From positions 62,001 through 126,000 of the forward strand of contig JALJCO010008721.1 of assembly GCA_023101725.1 (NCBI GenBank): a stretch of DNA of 64,000 nt. Reading direction: 5' to 3'. Numbering within the stretch: the first letter of the stretch is position 1; every line of letters starts with the position of its first letter. The notes below the pieces were generated by a model, which was given only the letters and a program-made list of their open reading frames with translations, was not told where the DNA came from and ran no database searches. This document shows positions 26,020-37,344 of this stretch, piece by piece. Made by a program: the position numbers and the translations under genes. Source of the stretch: Atherinomorus stipes. Lineage: Eukaryota; Chordata; Actinopteri; Atheriniformes; Atherinidae.

Positions 26020-26193
26020 ATGCAACCCCATCCCATCAGAGATGCAGCTTTTCAACTGTCCACTGATAACAAGCTGGATGCTCCCGACCCTCTTTAGTCT
26101 GCAGGACACGGCCTCCATGTTTTCCAGAAACATCCTCACATTTTCATCCATCTGACCTCAGAACAGTTTCCACTTTGCCTCAGAGCATTTTAA

Positions 26194-26450
26194 ACTAGAA
26201 AAGCACTCGGAGAGGACAGACCTCCGACAAGCAGCTCTCGCAATGATAAAGAATCCTTCAAAAATTCCTGGATCCAGAAGGTGATCCAGATCACCACCAA
26301 AATTGAATGGGTTTGTCCTTGGGTTGAGGCACAAGGCTGGTGAACATTTCAGGTCAATCTGTCCAGAACTTTTTTTCGTAAAGTTGCTGACCGACAGACA
26401 AACCAACACTACCGAAAACATTACCTCCTTGGCGGAGGTAATGAGCTTTG
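26194..26450. repeat. TTGGCGGAGGTAAT-type interspersed repeat
   Basis: It begins with ACTAGAAAAGCACTC, continues through GATCCAGATCACCACCAAAA and ACCGACAGACAAACC, and ends CTCCTTGGCGGAGGTAATGA. The same family end occurs near 22155-22200 (TTGGCAGAGGTCTGCACTTT). It is absent from the equivalent place in copy A. Class unknown. Confidence 0.55.
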
Positions 26451-26840
26451 GTCCAGAGAAGACTGATGGTGGTGTTTCTGGATCCTGTTCACATATGGTT
26501 TCTTCTCTGTGGATTTCAGGGTGAACTGTTTTCACAGACAGAGATTTCTGGAAGTCTTCCTGAGTCCATGCAGTGGTTTCCAGCAGAGAATCAAGTCTGA
26601 GGACCCAAAGATCACCAGCATCCAGTTTAGACCTTGGACCTTGTCAGGTGAGAGACTCTTTCAGATTCCCTTGATCTTTTGATGATGTTTAACCCAGCAG
26701 ATGGTGAGATTGTCAAACTCTTCACATTTCTATCTTGAGGAACATTTTTCTGAAACTTTCCACAGTTTGGTAAACATCTGTCCATCTTTCCATCTGAATG
26801 TCTCTCTGAAAAACCCGTACCCAGTCATGTTACTGACCTG

Positions 26841-29149
26841 ATTATTTGTCAAATTAGTTGTATTTATTTGTGGATTTTACTTTCCCAGCCTTTTGTTGAT
26901 CCTGCCATGCGATGTATTGATGATAGGAGGGTAAAACAGTGAAGCCAAATATCTGTAGAGAACGGGTGTTAAATGTTTTGTTAATACTAGAGACTTAATT
27001 TGATGAAAATATAAATTAACATTGTCTCTTTAAACATTCTGCACTAAAATTTAGAAGTGTCCACCTCCAGATGGGTTCACCAAAGTCAGGGAAAACCACC
27101 TTCTGGAGCTTCAAGATGGTCCATGTGTAGTGAAATGACTGGAGCATAATGGATCAGTCCGAAAAGTTTCAAATCAAACATAAAATAACACATCTGATCA
27201 TAGTGCTGACTGCTTATCCTGCTGCAGGAACAGAAGTGATTTATACGAAATGCCATCAGTCATGTCTGTGGCTGCCTCATATATAATATTTATTATTAGA
27301 TGGAACTTCTTCATGCAAACTGTGTCTGAAGAAAATGTATCAGCTGTAAAATGAAGACTTCAGAGGAACATGTTCATCAAAGATCCATGAACAGAGATCT
27401 GCTGGTGTCAGTCTCTGTTCTGCAGCAGTGTGATGACTCTAAACCTGCAGGATCAGAGAGACTGAATGAGCTAAACAAACAGCACAGCGCCCTCCAGTGG
27501 TCAAATCTGCACCAGCACAGCAGATCAGTTTTAAACAACTCTGTTAAACATTTACAGAACAAATACTGTTTAGATTTTCTTCTTCTGTTTGATGCATATT
27601 TTTTGTCAGAAATTGAAATTAAAACGACAATAATGTGAAATGTTTGGGGTGATTTAACTGTAATTTATCTTGTGTATTATTGTGATGCTATTTAAGGTTT
27701 TTAAAGCAGCTCTTCATATGCACTCCTCACACACACACACGCCCACACACACACACACAGACACTCTGGGGGTATATGTGTGTATGTCTGCATCATCGGC
27801 ATCAGTCCACCTACAGATGGCCGGGCTCTCACTCGTCTGTCACACTCTGATTGGCTGCTTCACTGCTGCTGCTGGAAGCTTCAGCAACGAGTCTGAGAGA
27901 CATTTCACCACAACACACACACACAGAAATCATAAGCTGCAAAATATAAAATCCTGAAAGCATGTCTGACTTCAGCTCAGTGTGGTTTGATGTGAGCTGG
28001 TGGTTTTGCAGAACTGCAGATCTACTGTTGGAAAAGATGAAACAGTTCCGGTTTTACTTTTCTCCTCTTTTGTTTCCTGCAGCACAAAGACATTTTCCAT
28101 AAGAGTTTATGGGATCTTTTACATTAGCAGCAGGGTGAAGCGGGTTGGGACGACATATGATCTGTTATCAGTCTGAACTCATTCAGAGCTCGCTTCAACC
28201 CTGCGGGGTTCTCCAGGGCAGCCTTCTGGAGCCTCTCCAGTTTTACTCAATCTTCAACAGAAAAAAGGGTCAGTCACACATCAATAGTTAAAGTTATTGA
28301 ATCATCTCAGCTTGAACGGTGTTCACAAAAAGAAATTGGGGAACATTACAGATTTTACCTTTTAACAATTAAACAATCCCTTTGAGCTCCATCTGCAAAA
28401 CACAGACATATATATATATACATATATATATATATATGTATCCCTTTATCGGGCCAAAAAATCTGTTTAAACCCACAAAAAAAATGTTTTTTATGGTAGT
28501 GGGAAAGAAGTATGTATCGCCTTTAATCGGCATTCAAAACGAATGCCAGATGTGGTTGAACTGTGAATTTACATGATGATGTTGGGTAGTACGTGCCTAT
28601 ATCGTGACTTCGCGCCAGTCACGTCTCAAAACAACTCTGCTTCGGCCTCAAATTCACATTGCATAAGTTCCATCTGTGCGAGAAAATCACCCGCTGATGT
28701 TCGTCCATTTTGAGGACGAACAAAGGTGCAGCAAGAAAACACATTGACTAAGGCCTGACTGGCTCTCCATTGTTTTCTTTCCTGATTTCTGTCATGTGAT
28801 TTCTGACAACATCAACGCAAACCCAGTGTGATGGCCTCACCAGATACGCAGCGGCAGGGACAGAAGCCATGCAGCTTGCCAGTGGGGATCAGAACTGGCT
28901 TTTTTTTTGCCAATGGGAAAGGAGCCTAATGCTAATTGTGAAGAGGGTCAACCCGTGTTTAAAAACGCACGTAGACTCGTTAATTTCAGTGGGAAAGCTG
29001 ATTTAGTTTCACCTCTTAATTTTTAATGTTCTCTATTTCCGCACTTCCAGCAAAGAACTTCACATTTCTGTGGTTAGAAAGTAACTGCTCCCTGATGGAG
29101 CTTCAGTTGGACACGTTAACAGACTTGCATCGTGCACGTTAGTGTCAAA
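26841..29149. other. Intergenic, no gene recognised
   Basis: CA-rich runs lie at 27730-27760 and 27917-27926. The 95-codon frame at 27351-27638 has no recognisable domain or splice partners. Confidence 0.45.
28405..28441. repeat. (TA)n microsatellite
   Basis: About 30 bases of alternating TA with one C interruption. Confidence 0.85.
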
Positions 29150-29500
29150 TGTTACACACCAGCTCAGCTTCACTCTGACCAGAACCTTCAGGATGCAGAC
29201 TTCCTCTCTACCTTTAAGATCAGGCTTCAAACTTTCCATTCTGATTAATCTTACTGCCAGGTCTGGCTTGGTGACCCTCGTTTATCCCTTTAATTCTTCT
29301 GCTATAGGCCGAAACTGCTGGGGGACATCCCATGATGCACTGGGCTCCTCACTGTTCTCTCTATTCTCCATATATAAACATCTGACATTGCTGTTGTCAT
29401 TAATCTGTTTATCTTTTTCTTTCTTATCCCTGGCTTAAAGTCATGCTGCTCGTTGGCCTTTCTTTCCTGCAACTTGCTCTCTCTGATTCTTAGGACATAG
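29150..29500 (+). mobile_element. LINE C-terminal remnant
   Basis: A plus-strand frame has DADFLSTFKIRLQTFHSD followed by stop codons, matching the end of non-LTR reverse transcriptases. The downstream sequence (GGGGACATCCCATGATGCAC) is typical 3' UTR of the same elements. It is very short. Confidence 0.5.
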
Positions 29501-29924
29501 TTTGGTACAGTACTGCCACCTTGTGGTGGTAGTAAATAAGATGTTTTAACTTCAAGTTGGAGGAAGGTAAGAGGAATGTTTTTTTGTTTGGTTTTTTTAG
29601 ATAACAGTAGCATAAATCTTTTTTTTAATAAATAAATGATTATCTGTCTACTACGAATCCATGACCTAGTCATGACATCACTGATGCAGTCCTCAGCTCT
29701 GGTTTTGTTGTAATCTTTTGAAGTGGTCCACATCAACAGCTCTCAACCTTTCTAAAGGTCTTTTGAGGTTTATGTTTTTGTTTTTTTAATTAAATGATTA
29801 TTTTAATATAAATTTTATACAGTTATTTTTATATATACTTTATATAATAATTTATTCATTTACATTTTCTGTTTTCCTCTCAGTTTCAGGCTGGGCCTTC
29901 AGGAATTTGTTTTTTTCTTTGTCA

Positions 29925-30690
29925 ATTGATTTCATTTTGTGTCAACCATTGTTGTCAGCACACAATAGACAACTTAGCAAAGAACCAGTTTTAAACTGGG
30001 TCTTTAGGCTTTGCTACCAGCAGCCTGTCTCAAAGACACTTTATTTGTTCCCATTTCTTTTGTTTCATCTCTAAAAACCAGCAAAGATAATGCAGTTGGA
30101 CAGAAAATAGGATTTTTGCAGGAACAAGGTGATTCCCAAAGAGCGGTCAGCTTAAAACTTAGCATACAGTATTTAAGCATTGTGTGCAGAAATAGGAATA
30201 AATCCAGCAAAGACCTGAACCAGGACCTGAGAGATGCATGTGGACCTTTAGATAATTCATCTACTGTTGGCTGAAGCCTTATCAGAGATTTTCTCCACAG
30301 AAGGATGTTGCCAAGCAGCCATTATTAAGGAAGGGAAAACAAGAAAAGGCTGAGGTGTTACACATGAACTGGACTGAAAATCAGTGGTAGCAGGTCTGAT
30401 GGAGACTAAATCCTCCGCAGAACCCAGACCTCAACATTACTGAAGCAGTGTGGGATCATGTGGACAGAGAGCAGAACAGAAGGCAGAAACATCCAAAGAA
30501 GAGCTTTGGAAAGTCTTCAAGAAGTCTGGAGACCTGTTTCTGAAGACAACTTTTTATTTCCTAATTTTATTTGGCCCGTCTGCAGGAAATTCCCGATGAA
30601 ATCAGAGACCCAATTTTCAAGTGAATCCTGGCAAAAATCAACACCACAACCAAGAGATGATCATAATTATAGATAGCTACGCTAAAAACA
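29925..30690 (+). mobile_element. Heavily decayed Tc1-like relic C
   Basis: Plus-strand traces of a Tc1 transposase: DLRDACGPLDNSSTVG then SLIRDFLHRRML at about 30220-30310, and NPDLNITEAVWDHVDREQN at about 30420-30475, in different frames. No TIRs could be fixed. Confidence 0.6.
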
Positions 30691-32109
30691 GACTAATTAA
30701 ACTCCTAAGAAATTCCACCAGTGCTAACACACCGGCATGTCCCGGTTTTTTATTATAGATTTGAAATGGATTAAAAATGTCAAGTTCTTTAAGTTGTAAA
30801 ATGATTTGTAGACTGTTCCAGTACAATACAGAAATGCCATTTTCCTCCTCTGTATGAACCAAAGACTTAAAAAAAAATGGACATATCCAGATACGTCTGA
30901 AGAGCTGAAAGTAAAGCCAAAGTAAAAGTTCCTCCTCATCCTGGAGGAACTTTTACTGCTGGACTTCATATAAGCAGCTTATATAAGCTCCGCATCATTC
31001 GTCATCCTGATGCCGCAGAACATTCTGCACCTCTGAGCACCAACATGTACAGACGAACATGCTCTTGCTCTCTGGCACATGCAGGCTGTCATACCTCGTC
31101 TGTTTCTGCCGCCTGCTAACAAGTGTTGTGCAGGTGCAAATGATGTGACGGCATGTTGGCGTCTGCAGCCGGCTGCAGCCCTGCCAGGAGGATCACATCC
31201 AAGCGGGGATGAAGAAGGGGTTTGATTTGCATCCGTGATGAAGCCATAGAAATCCAGAAACACTTGATGCAGAGGAAAATGACCTTCCTCAGCACATTTA
31301 TATCTGCTCTGTAATTCTATGAGGCTGAAGGGCAGATATGTTAAGCAGCTAATACACAGAGAAATGAAAAAGTAAGAATGGCGAGAGCGTGTGAACATCT
31401 CTGAAGGTGTCAAACCCAGCAGCTGATCCGTTAGCTGCTGTTTTGACTCAGGTCCCTCTGTGTTTTATTAGTCATGTAGTGATTATGATCACCAGCCCTC
31501 AAGTTTAACTTTGATTTTTTTGCTAATTGCACCATAATAGAAGCATAATCCCCCCACATTCATTAACGCAGGCTGAAAATTAAGTGTTGGCATCACATCT
31601 GCTCCTGAACCCGGAGCAGCCGTGCACACGTGTGAATGGTGGCGCTCTCAGCTCATCGCTTTACAATTTCCATGATTTGGAAGGAGTGCTGAGATTAAGC
31701 TCTGTAATCACTGGGTGGGGAATTAGAAAATTAGCAGGAAGCTGCAGCACGAGTGATGCTGGGGTCTATTTGTGGGAGCGTGGAGGTGTTTCTCCTCCAT
31801 CGCTTCCAACAAAAGGTGAAAATTGCACCCTGAGGGGAAACGCTTTGCAGGGGGGCGGGGTGATTCACCCCGTCTTCCTCTTTGTCTCTGGGATCGGTTT
31901 GTCTGCCAAAGTCCACAGCTGTACCTCCTGAGCTGGTTTCTGGCTGCCGACGGTGTGAGGGGCCGGCTGCAGGGCCCCCAGGGGCCTTCGGGGAGCCACA
32001 AGCTGCTGATATCCAGCAGACAACATCTACACACAAGTAGGACCAGTTATAACACACACACCCAGACCATGTAGCAGGCAGAGATTATAAAAAAATGCAC
32101 GTAGTATCA
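30691..32109. other. Intergenic, low repeat content
   Basis: 31140-31930 is balanced in composition and largely free of repeat signatures. Overlapping frames on both strands at 31584-32057 lack domains, so I do not call them. Confidence 0.45.
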
Positions 32110-32540
32110 AGTCATGTCTGAAGAAGGAAAAGTGAGGCCAGTTGGGCATTTCAAACCATCGTCATCTTGCCGTGTTGTGTGTGTCGTCACTCCTGGAAAA
32201 TACTAAAATGGGCAAAGACAGGGCCGCTCTGAACTGTGGAGAAAATGATTGACAGCTAAGCTAATGCTAACTTAGCTAATTCGAATTGTACAGGAACAAA
32301 CGAAGAAAGAAGATCTAAAAGGTAAGACGCTCTCAGACTTGCTGTTAACCAGCTAAAACCCATAGCTGTGCAACTCTGCTACAGGCTGAGGCCTTCCTGG
32401 GAGCAGGAAGCTAACTATTAGCCTCCATGGCTAATAAATAAATAATAAAACCTGCACCCAGTCTGCCGCCTGTCAATTAAAAGGACACGGCCCCATGTGT
32501 AATTTGAAGGTTTACCTCGTGAGACCCTACATGTACATAT
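32110..32540. repeat. Interspersed repeat (ATTGACAGCT family), copy 1
   Basis: It aligns with 53580-54200: CATCTTGCCGTGT, CGTCACTCC, AAAATACTAAAATGGGCA and AAATGATTGACAGCT occur in the same order. Confidence 0.6.
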
Positions 32541-32796
32541 GAGGACATTACATTTTTACTTCCCTCCACCACATGCTTCATTCCACATAACTTAGACCTG
32601 TTGTCTTAAAAGTGGACACTATGTTTCCATCACAGCTCAAGGCTGTGATGGAACAATATTTTATATTTTATAAATATAAAAATATTACTTTTTATATTTT
32701 ATAAATATAAAAATAAATTTTAAAAAAAGAAAAAGAAAAGAAAAAAGAAAAAAAGAGCTTTTTACATTGTCAAATTTCCCTTCTAGGATAAATAAG

Positions 32797-34523
32797 GATT
32801 AGAAGTTGCAGCTTAAGAAAACCTCTAAATCAAAAACTCAAAAAATGAGAATACTGTGAAAAGCTCCAGTATTGTAGGCTCTGTGTCACAGTCTAATCAG
32901 ATAAGTAATCCAAAACATCTGCAAAAGTGCCCTGAGCCTTTAAAAAGTCTCTGTCTTGGTTTAGAAGAATTCACAACCATGGGGAAGACTGCTGATCTGA
33001 CAGTTGTGCAGAAAACCATCACTGACTCCCTGCACAAGGCAAGGCAAGGCAAGGCAAGTTTATTTGTATAGCACATTTCATGTACAGAACAATTCAAAGT
33101 GCTTTACATAAAACATTATAAGCAAAAGGGAGAGAAAAAAACAATTAGAAGCATGATTCAAAATTAAAAGCATTTAAGATTAAAAAGAGAGAATACAGAG
33201 ACGTGCGGATTTTAACTTTTGAATAAAATCTACGTAAATGCAGCTGAGAACAGGTGGGTCTTCAGCCTGGATTTAAATAAACTAAGTGTTTCAGCTGATC
33301 TGAGACTTTCTGGGAGTTTGTTCCAGACATGTGGAGCATAGAAGCTGAACGCAGCTTCTCCATGTCTGGTTCTGACTCTGGGAACCCACAAGGTGGGAAA
33401 GACACAAAAAGTGATTGAAAACATCCAGCTTCTTTTGCTGAGTGCTGTCTCAAAGCACATTAATGGACAGTTAAGTGGAAGGAAGAAGTGTGAAAGAAAA
33501 CGGTGTACAAACCGGAGGGCTGACAGCAGCCTGGAAAAGATATTCAGGAAAGGACCTTTCAGTGTGGAGGACTTCATAAGGAATGGACTGAGGCTGGAGT
33601 TACTGCTTCAAGAGAAACAACACACAGGTGGATGCTGGACATGGGCTTCAAATGTTGAATTCCTGTTGTCAAGCCACTCCTTAACAGCAAGCAACACCAG
33701 AAGCACCTTAGCTGGGCTAGAGAAAAGAAGGACTGGTCTGTTGTCCAGTGGTCAAAAGTCCTCTTTTCTGATGAGAGCAAGTTTTGCATCTCATTTGGAA
33801 ACAAAGGTCCCAGAGTCTGGAGGAAGACCGGAGAGGCGCTAGATAGAAGATGCATGAAGTCCAGTGTTAAGTTCCCCAGTCTGTGATGACCTGGGGCTCC
33901 ATGTCAGCTGCTGGCGTTGGTCGTCTGTGCTTCATCAAGTCCAGCATAAATGCAGCCGTCTACCAGGACATTTTGGAGCACTTCATGCTTGCTTCAGCAG
34001 ACCAGCTGTATGAGGATGCAGACTTCATCTTCCAGCAGGACTTGGCACCTGCCCACACTGCCAAAACTACAAAATCCTGGTTCAACAACCATGCTTGATT
34101 GGCCCGCAAACTCACCTGACCTGAACCCCATCAAAAACGTGTGGGGGATTGTCAAGAGAAAGCTGAACGGGAAAAGACCAAACAATAAAGAAGAGCTCAA
34201 GGCTGTGATTGAAGCATGTTTTTTCTTCCATAACACCTGAGATATGCCAGAAGCTGCTAGCATCCATGCCACGCCGGGTTAAGGCAGTCATTCAAGCAAA
34301 AGGGCCCAAACCAAGAACTAAGTACAGATGCAAGATTTTACTTTAGGAGGCCTGACTTTTTTGTATTTAAAGTTTTTTTTTAATTGATATCTTGCAATAT
34401 TCAAATTTTTAGTTTAAGAATTTGAGGTTTTCTTAAGCTGCAAGTCCTAATCAGCAACATTCAAACAAATAAAAGCTTGAAATATGAACTTTTTCTGGAT
34501 ATTCAAATTTTTTTGGGTAGTAC
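32797..34523 (+). mobile_element. Tc1-like transposon relic A
   Basis: The plus-strand frames correspond to a Tc1 transposase. The N-terminal MGKTADLTVVQKTITDSLHK (from about 32980) is followed, after an inserted LINE, by SAVSKHINGQLSGRKKC. Then come a middle part in broken frames and the catalytic half: GVGRLCFIKSSINAAVYQD, FIFQQDLAPAHTAK with the second D, and NSPDLNPIKNVWGIVKRK with the third acidic region. GCAGCTTAAGAAAACCTC is present inverted at both ends. The left outer end is truncated and there are several frame breaks, so it is dead. Confidence 0.85.
33040..33386 (-). mobile_element. 5'-truncated LINE insertion in Tc1 relic A
   Basis: The minus strand encodes the end of a non-LTR reverse transcriptase (TLWVPRVRTRHGEAAFSFY, VWNKLPESLRSAETLSLFKS, RLKTHLF). 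Next come TGTAAAGCACTTTGAATTG, GTGCTATACAAATAAACTTG and a (CCTTG)n tail. CACAAGG flanks it at 33033-33039 and 33387-33393, so the target duplication is intact and the Tc1 sequence continues on both sides. Confidence 0.85.
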
Positions 34524-34554
34524 CTGTAATCTGTAAGACCATCTGCTCACATTC

Positions 34555-34681
34555 TTATTGTTTTTAATTTGTTTTTATTTACGTGTGTAAATAAAATGTG
34601 TTTTATTGTTGCTATGTAAAGCATCCTTGGGTGCCATGAAAGGCGCTTTGAACATTTTTTTATTATTATTATTATTATTAC
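34555..34681 (+). mobile_element. LINE 3' tail with (ATT)n
   Basis: TATGTAAAGCATCCTTGGGT and AAAGGCGCTTTGAACA, followed by an (ATT)n microsatellite, is the usual 3' end of fish non-LTR elements. No coding part is left. Confidence 0.6.
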
Positions 34682-35760
34682 AGAACTCCAAACTTCATGT
34701 GGCCTTCAGATCAGCTCAAGAACAGTATGCAGAGAGCTTCATGGAATGGGTTTCCATGGTAAAGCAGCTGCATCCATCCATACATCACCAAGTGCAATGC
34801 AAATCATGGGATGCAGTGGTGTAAAGCAGCCACCACTGGTTTCCAGTCGCCAGGACAACGGTACTTATCTGACTGCATTGCACCAAGTGTAAAGTTTGGT
34901 GGAGGGGGGATTATGGTGTGGGGTTGTTTTTCAGGAGCTGGGCTTGGCCCCTTAGTTCCAGTGAAATGAACTCTAAATGCTTCAGCATACCAAGACATTT
35001 TGGACAATTCCATGCTCCCAACTTTGTGGGAACAGGTTGGAGCTGGCCCCTTCCTCTGCCAACATAACTGTGCACCAGTGCACAAAGCAGGTCCATAAAG
35101 ACATGAATGCAGAGTCTGGTGTGGAGGAACGTGACTGGCCTGCTCAGAGTCCTGACCTCAACCCCATAAAACACCTTTGTGATGAATTAGAGCGGAGACT
35201 GAGAGCCAGGCCTTCTCGTCCAACATCAGTGTGTGACCTCACAAATGTGCTTTTGGAAGAATGGTCAAAAATTAGGGATGGGCGATATGGACTAAAAAAT
35301 GTATCCCGATAATTTCTCTTTTTATCACGGTAACGATAAGTGACGATAAAAACTATCAGCAAAATATTTTGTATTATAAATCTGTCACTAAATTCTGTCT
35401 TGAAAGCCCTACAAAATACTAGAAGCCACTAAACTATATCAGTTAAGTTCAAGTAGTGCACCTGTATTGCAAAACTGTAGTGACACCAATCAAACAAGTC
35501 TGAAATATGAGACCAAATTCCACATTTATTCCAAACGATGCAAACTGCAAAACAAACTTGATTTATAAAAAAAAACAAAGTAAAACACAACCTGGTAAAT
35601 AGTCATCTCACGATAAAAACGATAAATTCAAATTGTTATTGTGGAGAATTTCTTTGACGATATATCGCACACGATAAAATATCGCCCATCCCTATCAAAA
35701 ATTCCCATAAACACAATAAAGCAACCGGATTTCCATTCTGCTTGCTATGATAAAGATCTC
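34682..35760 (+). mobile_element. Tc1-like transposon relic B, interrupted
   Basis: Plus-strand fragments of a second Tc1 subfamily: [20 protein letters not shown] at about 34890, a YQDILDNSMLP-like stretch, then DWPAQSPDLNPIKHLCDELE with RRLRARPSRPTS at about 35130-35230. Frame breaks separate them. A hAT MITE (35273-35694) is inserted near the C-terminal codons and the reading resumes after it. Confidence 0.8.
35273..35694. mobile_element. hAT MITE with perfect 8-bp target duplication
   Basis: The ends TAGGGATGGGCGATATGG and the complement of AAAATATCGCCCATCCCTA are inverted. TCAAAAAT is present exactly at 35265-35272 and 35695-35702. Internal ACGATAA motifs repeat. It is 422 bp with no ORF. 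The intact duplication suggests a fairly recent insertion. Confidence 0.9.
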
Positions 35761-36595
35761 TTTCCACCAGCAGCCTCCCTCATTCAGACTGTGAAAACTC
35801 TGCAGACTGATACCGTCGCCTGCATCCCATAGAGAGCAGCATCTAACAGTGATTCAATGTGGAGCTAAAGTCTAGCAGTGAGTGTATATCTGCCCTAAAA
35901 GTTTGTGTTTACACCATCAGGGAACATTACGACCTTTGATTCCCCAAAGTAAACAATCTACTCAGAGGGCAGCATTTCCTGTGTGTCGGTTGTGTGGACT
36001 GCAGTCATTCTCCCACTCTGATGATATAAAGTTGTTCTTCCATCTTTGGGATAAACTGCCTGTTAATTCTGCAGCGTGTCGTTACTTGTTCTGAGGTTGC
36101 AAAAATGAACCAGCTCTTAATAACTAATAACACTGTACCTTTTTGGGAAAGCCCCTCCCTGCTAGCTGCTGGGTTAACCCTTGCTTTGTGTATGTTCTTA
36201 TGTGCGTCTCTGAGACAGGCGGAGCCTGCTGCCAACTACGGAAGCCCATGGAGAACATTTGAAGTACATATGAAAGGGGAAAAAAATGTAGATATTCATA
36301 AAAGTAATCGTGACAAATGGCAAATTAAAATTAATCGATAAAGTCAATGCAATGGCAGTCTCCTTCTGTCCCTAAAAAAGAAAAATTCATCCGTGAGAAT
36401 CTTCTGCAGCAGGCTGACCTGATGAGGAGTACATCACTTACCGTCATTCAGATTCACCGGTCACATCTGGTCACGTGACCACGTCAAACCAGGCGACCAG
36501 TGCTGGTTGTAATATCTCCACGGCTCAGGTTTACTTCGGTCACCACAGAAAACGAAGCAGGCGTGAAGCGCTGAGTCTGCAACTCGTTACTGATC
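35761..36595. other. Intergenic, downstream of b4galt7
   Basis: No repeats or frames could be assigned. Confidence 0.45.
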
Positions 36596-36601
36596 TTTAT
36601 T
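36596..36601 (-). promoter_or_regulatory. Candidate b4galt7 polyadenylation signal
   Basis: The minus strand reads AATAAA about 500 bases after the b4galt7 stop. It is the first perfect hexamer I found downstream of the stop, and the sequence between (36602-37104) holds no recognisable repeat, as expected of a 3' UTR. The cleavage site is not known. Confidence 0.5.
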
Positions 36602-37104
36602 AAGCATTTTTCTTTAAATTATCAGAAACTAAATAATGACATACAGCAGAGTCAGAAAGTCTGTTTTTAAAACACTGATGAATTTGTTTCCACTTTGGGA
36701 ATAAAAAAAAGCAGGAACATTTGGCTTCTCTTCCTGAAGCTGTGAAGAGTTGAAGTCCAAACTCTCAAACAGCGGGCGAGTCCGAACCGCCAGTTCATCC
36801 TGATGACTTTTAGATTTGATCTTCATCTCAGAAATCACACTTTTAAACCAACCGTCTGGAGTTCCAAACCCAGCTGATGCGCGTCTCTGGATCGCCCAGA
36901 GTTCTGCCCCGCTCGGTCCTCGGGTCGGTCTGATGGGAAGAGGCCGTCGTGAAGGCAGCGCGGTGAGTTCACTGACCTGTCAATCTACCTGAAATGTGAG
37001 TTTACAAATCCTCACAGCAGCTGCTCAGTCTGTTCCGGTCCGGCTGATTCCAGCGCAGCCGTTGATCTGTCAAGCGTTTCCATGGCAACTAAGCCCGTCT
37101 GCCT

Positions 37105-37260
37105 CTAAGCCAGGAGACACCAGGGCGTCTGGCTCTGATCACACAGCAGTTTGGTGTTGATGACGGTGCACGGAGCGCCGCTGATGGTCAGCTCCTGACG
37201 GGACTCCACCTCGTACTGAAGGTTGGTCAGCCCCCCCTCAGGGTCCACCTTAAACTGCTC
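37105..37260 (-). CDS. b4galt7: b4galt7 coding exon 6 and stop
   Basis: The exon has 51 codons plus TAG, residues 270-320. It begins [11 protein letters not shown], contains [17 protein letters not shown], and ends TPWCLLA. The acceptor is ccctgcag. The cysteines in APCT, LLCD and PWC match conserved positions at the C-terminus of B4GALT7. Confidence 0.96.
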   Translation of the reverse strand, partial: EQFKVDPEGGLTNLQYEVESRQELTISGAPCTVINTKLLCDQSQTPWCLLA

Positions 37261-37312
37261 CTGCAGGGAGACGGAGGAGGAGAAGGAGTTTAACACTTTC
37301 TGGCGGGTGAAC

Positions 37313-37344
<32 letters not shown>

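Larger units (their letters stand above)
24955..26840 (-). mobile_element. Tc1-like relic with 35-bp minisatellite (copy B)
   Basis: The reverse complement aligns with 6925-7965 throughout. It includes the ACCCCATCCCATCAGAGA region, the minisatellite, the CTGATGCAGCATTACGG counterpart of the CIRPEWDN segment, and the TTTACAGACAGCTG end. It is interrupted by a MITE (25582-26019) and another repeat (about 26194-26515). Confidence 0.7.

Noticed and set aside
31584..32057. Overlapping frames of over 100 codons on both strands
   Set aside because: They compete in several frames, show no conserved motif, and have no splice partners.
33393..33842. 149-codon plus-strand frame as a host gene
   Set aside because: It is part of a Tc1 transposase relic with frame breaks.
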